From: an uncultured Lachnospiraceae bacterium | GTDB lineage: Bacteria; Bacillota; Clostridia; Lachnospirales; Lachnospiraceae | Direction of reading: 5' to 3' | DNA length: 64,000 nt | NCBI GenBank assembly: GCA_910579495.1 | Contig: CAJTVD010000010.1 | Coordinates: 1-64,000, forward strand | In this document: positions 60,258-64,000 of the stretch, one piece after another | Position numbering within the stretch: the first letter of the stretch is position 1 | Layout: each line of letters begins with the position of its first letter | Translations under genes and position numbers: made by a program | Notes under the pieces: generated by a model | What the model was told of the DNA's origin: nothing | What the model saw: only the letters and a program-made list of their open reading frames with translations | Databases searched by the model: none

Positions 60258-60443
60258 CTACTGGAGAAATTTCATTAACTGGTTTTTGTTTTCCATAGCT
60301 GATTTCGCACCTTTTTCAAAGAACTGCTTTACCTCTGAGTCTGTGGCGCTGGACGCATAATCCTTCATTTTGCAGTGGGTTACATCGTAACCGCCAATTA
60401 AATGACGAAGATTCTGTAAATCAAGTTCTGATAAATTTGCCAT
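60258..60443 (-). CDS. Small coat-associated protein
   Basis: 61-residue helical protein, MANLSELDLQNLRHLIGG, then HCKMKDYASSATDSEVKQFFEKGAKSA. It resembles the small companion gene found upstream of Coat_F genes in Clostridia; its own function is unknown. A CCTCC-complement ribosome site (GGAGG) precedes the ATG. Confidence 0.7.
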   Translation of the reverse strand: MANLSELDLQNLRHLIGGYDVTHCKMKDYASSATDSEVKQFFEKGAKSAMENKNQLMKFLQ

Positions 60444-60510
60444 AAAAAATACCTCCTGAAAATATTGTCGTATCTGACGGTTTTATTATTTCCAGAAGGT
60501 GTTTTTCTAT

Positions 60511-60538
60511 TCTATAAAATAAGCTTCATTTCTGTAAA
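60511..60538 (-). promoter_or_regulatory. Candidate promoter of the coat gene pair
   Basis: TTTACA (60533-60538), 16 bases, TATAGA (60511-60516), about 70 bases before the first coat-like gene. It resembles a housekeeping promoter rather than a sporulation one. Confidence 0.4.
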
Positions 60539-60597
60539 GGTTTTCTCTGCCTTACAAATATTGGCAAGGAATATTTTATCCGGAAAGAAGATGGGAA

Positions 60598-62424
60598 TTA
60601 ATCCAGCCATAAGCCATCATCCTCTTTTTTGGGCTTGGAGGGATTTTTTTTCTGCTGCACAGTTTTCCCTTTTGCGCCTTTATTACTCTTTTTGCTACTT
60701 TTCCCTGTGGGTTTTCCGCTTTTCTTTTTTTGAGGCAAAGCGCCGGATTTTTTCTTTCTTGTTTTTTTCTTCTTTTTCTGTGAACCCGGTTTCATAATGC
60801 CTATTTTTCTGGCAATTTTTACCAACAGGTATCCTTTGGGCATACCAGCCAGCTCTTCCTCAGTTACCGCCTGCCAGTAGATGGCCAGCACAAAGTAAAC
60901 CGCGCCCCCCGCCATAATGGCCACAGCCAGGGCCAGAATATTAATCTTACACAGATAATACAGCCCGTGGTAAACGCCAAAAGCCACTGCCCCCATAATT
61001 GCCGCCGCCCCCATGGGCTTTAAGAATGTATCCACAGCTTCCTGGCTATAACCCAGGTGCCGGTGGACGGCAATCTGGTTGAGAAGGCACAGAAGAAACG
61101 AGTACAGTACTGTGGAAAACACATAATAATACAGGCTGTATTTTTCATCCAGCAAAAGCATCATCCCTATCATTACTCCTGCATGGATGACCACCGCCGC
61201 TGAGGCATTGATAATAGGCGCATTCATTTTCCCGATAGATTGAAGGATTGCCTGGGTAAGGGTGGAAAGGGCATAAAAGATAATACTTACTGCCATGCAG
61301 GATAACAGGGCGGAGGAAATCGCCAAAGTGTCCGGCTGGTGGAATATCACTGTCATCACAGGCCTGGCCAAAACCCCAATCCCCACCGCTGAAGGGATGG
61401 AAATCAGCATGGTGACCTTTACCGATTTCGCCACCTTGCTTTTCACCCCGTCCAGGTGGCCCTGGACAAAATCGCTGGAAATTCCCGGTATCAATGCCGT
61501 GGCCATAGCCGAGGCAATGGCAATCGGAATATTGGAAATCTTGGTTCCCTTGGCAACTGCACTTAAATCCACAGATACCGCCGCCTCCCCCGCCTTTTTT
61601 ACCCCCATCATGACCTGCTGGTAAATGGTATTGTCCAGAAAGTTGTTAATATTGTAAATACCAGTACTTAAAATAAAAGGAGTCACCACCATCAGGATCA
61701 TTTTAAAGATTTCACCGTAAGATTCATCCCTGTGGCCGGTGTCCCGTTTGATCCTTTTGCGGATGGTCTTCCCATTCAGGGCATATACCCCAAGCATGAA
61801 CAACAGCCCTGCCAGCACCCCTGCCCCGGTGCCAATGGTCCCTCCTGCCGCCCCATAAGAAGCAATTACAGAAGGCTCCTTTCCTTCCGCCGCCTTCACC
61901 ATTACCCAGGCCATGAGAATGCTGATGCCGGCATTTACAAGCTGTTCCAGGATCTGGGACACAGAGGTCTGGACCATGGTCTTATGCGCCTGAAAATACC
62001 CCCGCAGCACCCCGAGGATGCCGCTGAAAAAAATCGTAGGGGCAAGCACCTTAAGGGGAAAAACCGCACTTTCCATCCTTACCAGCAAACCTGCCCCAAA
62101 AAACACAAATAAGCTGGCAATACTACCGACTACCAGCACATAAATAAATGCACAGATAAAAATCCTGTGGGCATTTCTGTATTCTTTTGTGGCAAGCCTC
62201 TGGGCAATCACCTTGGAAACCGCCGAGGGAATGCTGTAGGAGGAAATCAGGAGGATAATGCTATAGGCATAATAGGCACTGTTATAGTATCCGTTCCCTT
62301 CGTCCCCAATAATGGCAACCAGCGGCGTATTGTACAAAAGCCCTATAATGCGGACGATGATTCCGGCCGAAGCCAGAATCCCCGCCTGCAGTATAAAACT
62401 GTCTTTTTTTTTCTTTTTTGGCAT
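60598..62424 (-). CDS. MOP-superfamily flippase (SpoVB/MurJ-like)
   Basis: 608 residues. About 14 membrane helices fill residues ~10-540, with the MOP-family beginning ILASAGIIVRIIGLLYNTPL and GDEGNGYYNSAYYAYSIILLIS. Members flip lipid-linked sugars, including lipid II. It resembles the SpoVB/YtgP branch, common in spore formers. A lysine-rich tail of about 60 residues (GSQKKKKKTRKKKSG onward) is unusual. It is 86 bases after glgA. Confidence 0.88.
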   Translation of the reverse strand: MPKKKKKDSFILQAGILASAGIIVRIIGLLYNTPLVAIIGDEGNGYYNSAYYAYSIILLISSYSIPSAVSKVIAQRLATKEYRNAHRIFICAFIYVLVVGSIASLFVFFGAGLLVRMESAVFPLKVLAPTIFFSGILGVLRGYFQAHKTMVQTSVSQILEQLVNAGISILMAWVMVKAAEGKEPSVIASYGAAGGTIGTGAGVLAGLLFMLGVYALNGKTIRKRIKRDTGHRDESYGEIFKMILMVVTPFILSTGIYNINNFLDNTIYQQVMMGVKKAGEAAVSVDLSAVAKGTKISNIPIAIASAMATALIPGISSDFVQGHLDGVKSKVAKSVKVTMLISIPSAVGIGVLARPVMTVIFHQPDTLAISSALLSCMAVSIIFYALSTLTQAILQSIGKMNAPIINASAAVVIHAGVMIGMMLLLDEKYSLYYYVFSTVLYSFLLCLLNQIAVHRHLGYSQEAVDTFLKPMGAAAIMGAVAFGVYHGLYYLCKINILALAVAIMAGGAVYFVLAIYWQAVTEEELAGMPKGYLLVKIARKIGIMKPGSQKKKKKTRKKKSGALPQKKKSGKPTGKSSKKSNKGAKGKTVQQKKNPSKPKKEDDGLWLD

Positions 62425-62510
62425 TGCTGCTACGCTCCCAAACCTCTGCTTCTGCCTATGGACAATACTTCGAAACCTGGGTTCTGTAGTAGAAAACAGT
62501 TCCCCTGTCC

Positions 62511-63956
62511 CTATCCGATCAGCCAGTCATACATCTCCTGATATTTCGCTGCCGAAACATTCCAGGAGAAGTCCGCCGCCATAGCCCGGTCCACAATCTT
62601 GTTCCACTCCCGCTTCTTATCATAATAAATGCGCTCTGCATAACGGATAGCCCCAAGCATTTCATGGGCGTTGTAGTTCACAAAAGAAAAGCCTGTGCCT
62701 GTGTTCTCGTATTCGTTGTAAGGCTCTACTGTATCCTTCAGCCCTCCTGTCTCCCTGACAATAGGAACCGTGCCGTAGCGCAGGCTCATAAGCTGGCTTA
62801 AGCCGCAGGGCTCAAACAGGGACGGCATAAGGAAAGCGTCACAGGAGGCATAAATCTTGTGTGACAACGCTTCTGAATAATAAATATGTGCGGAAACCTT
62901 ATTATTATACTTCCAGTCAAAATGCCGGAACATATTTTCGTAACGCTCTTCCCCTGTGCCAAGGACCACAATCTGCACGTTATCCTGGCACAGCTCATCC
63001 ATAACATGGGCAATCAAGTCAAAGCCCTTCTGGTCTGTGAGCCTTGAAACAATGCCTATCATGAATTTCTTCTCATCCTGCTCCAGCCCAAGCTCCGCCT
63101 GGAGGGCGCGTTTGTTCTTCACCTTTTCCTTGCGGAAATTCACCGCATTGTACTTAAATTCAATATACTTATCCGTCTCAGGGTTGAATTCCTCATAATC
63201 AATCCCGTTGACAATGCCCCGCAGGGAATTGCTCCTGGCACACATCAGCCCGTCTAACTGTTCCCCATAGAACTTGGTCTTAATTTCGTCCGCATAAGTA
63301 CTGCTTACGGTGGTGATGGCATCTGCATACACCAGGCCGCCCTTTAACAGATTGGCATCCTTAAACAGCTCCAGTTTGTCCGGGGTAAAATAATATGCCG
63401 GAAGGCCTGTGATATCCTGCACCTCCTTGATGCTCCATTTGCCCTGGAATTTCAGGTTATGGATGGTCATCACAGACTTGATGCCCCGGTAAAAATCATT
63501 GCCCTGGAAACGCTCTTTCAAATATACCGGGATCAGGCCTGTCTGCCAGTCATGGCAGTGGATCAGGCTGGGCCGGAAATCAATTACAGGAAGGATGGAC
63601 AGCGCCGCCTTGGAGAAAAATGCATATTTCTCAATTTCGAAAAGCGCATTGTCCCCATAGGGCTTAAAACCGCCAAAATACATTTCATTGTCAATAAAAT
63701 AATATTTCACCCCATCCACTTCTGCATACATAATACCCACATACTCATTTTTCCAGTGAAAATCCATATAGAAATGTGTCACATAGCTCATCATGTCCTT
63801 CATCTGCTGGGCCATGCAGGTGTATTTGGGGAGGATCACCCTCACATCAAAGTATTTTCTGTCAATACATTTGGGAAGAGAACCTACCACATCAGCCAGC
63901 CCTCCCGTCTTAATAAACGGAACACCTTCGGATGCGACAAAAAGAATATTTTTCAT
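62511..63956 (-). CDS. glgA: Glycogen synthase (ADP-glucose)
   Basis: GT5 enzyme that adds glucose from ADP-glucose to glycogen. 481 residues: the KTGGLADVVGSLPK motif at residue 16, HCHDWQTGLIPVYL near 133, GIVSRLTDQKGFDLI near 298 and the C-terminal catalytic E-x7-E in LMPSLFEPCGLSQLMSLRYGT near 376. No other glycogen genes lie within the window; others may be beyond its end. Confidence 0.96.
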   Translation of the reverse strand: MKNILFVASEGVPFIKTGGLADVVGSLPKCIDRKYFDVRVILPKYTCMAQQMKDMMSYVTHFYMDFHWKNEYVGIMYAEVDGVKYYFIDNEMYFGGFKPYGDNALFEIEKYAFFSKAALSILPVIDFRPSLIHCHDWQTGLIPVYLKERFQGNDFYRGIKSVMTIHNLKFQGKWSIKEVQDITGLPAYYFTPDKLELFKDANLLKGGLVYADAITTVSSTYADEIKTKFYGEQLDGLMCARSNSLRGIVNGIDYEEFNPETDKYIEFKYNAVNFRKEKVKNKRALQAELGLEQDEKKFMIGIVSRLTDQKGFDLIAHVMDELCQDNVQIVVLGTGEERYENMFRHFDWKYNNKVSAHIYYSEALSHKIYASCDAFLMPSLFEPCGLSQLMSLRYGTVPIVRETGGLKDTVEPYNEYENTGTGFSFVNYNAHEMLGAIRYAERIYYDKKREWNKIVDRAMAADFSWNVSAAKYQEMYDWLIG

Positions 63957-64000
63957 TACTTACCCTCCAACGATTATTGTTAAAGAATATTATACAACAT

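Overview
The window is a 64-kb piece of a moderately GC-rich, spore-forming Firmicute chromosome, most likely a Lachnospiraceae (Clostridium cluster XIVa). The evidence is spoIVA, Coat_F-type coat genes, remA, ylxM/ffh/ftsY, two signal peptidases around rbgA, and the gene order rpsP-khpA-rimM-trmD-rplS-rbgA-rnhB-ylqG-ylqH, which Bacillus subtilis shares. Almost everything is on the minus strand. Only prs, one AAA-ATPase/nuclease gene, rqcH and the relics of a mobile element are on the plus strand. No rRNA, tRNA or CRISPR array was seen.

Layout by position. 0-9.7 kb: purine nucleoside phosphorylase, spoIVA, a YgjP-like metallopeptidase, tyrS, and a BmpA/NupOPQ-type nucleoside ABC importer. 9.8-17.7 kb: a VWA/MoxR pair, gpsA-plsY-der-PDZ/radical SAM, and prs facing the other way. 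17.8-31.5 kb: a large sensor kinase with its regulator, pgeF, yraN, FlhB-tail-like and FliK/YlqG-like genes, rnhB, lepB, rbgA, lepB, rplS, trmD, rimM, khpA, rpsP, ffh. 31.5-38.6 kb: an accessory insertion between ffh and its usual partner ylxM. 38.6-50.9 kb: ylxM, an AraC regulator, a GH25 enzyme, YitT, ilvA, ftsY, smc, rnc, acpP, plsX, rpmF, yceD. 50.8-56.3 kb: an RsiV/PdaC-like membrane protein, cinA C-terminal domain, pgsA, rimO, rpoZ, gmk, remA, yicC. 56.4-64 kb: the AAA-ATPase/nuclease, rqcH, two coat-like genes, a MOP-family flippase and glgA.

The accessory insertion is the most interesting part. It holds a very AT-rich, overlapping four-gene cassette: an XRE regulator, a C5-cytosine methyltransferase, a DUF262 protein without an HNH domain, and a HEPN protein with an RNQLAH motif. 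This looks like a restriction-modification-type defence unit with an unconventional effector. It sits between the N-terminal and C-terminal remnants of one degenerate tyrosine recombinase gene, so the cassette appears to have landed in, or replaced the middle of, an integrase. Next to it is a compact type I toxin-antitoxin-like locus: a 28-residue holin-like peptide, a consensus promoter firing antisense, and one hairpin that can terminate both transcripts. An AgrC/AgrA-like pair with no visible peptide gene completes the insertion.

Regulatory sequences read directly include consensus-like promoters for prs, yceD-rpmF, the GH25 gene and the antitoxin RNA. Good terminators follow prs, rplS, acpP, rpmF and rqcH. 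A hairpin that overlaps the transcript start of the GH25 gene, and a terminator-like hairpin in the bmpA leader, are possible control elements.
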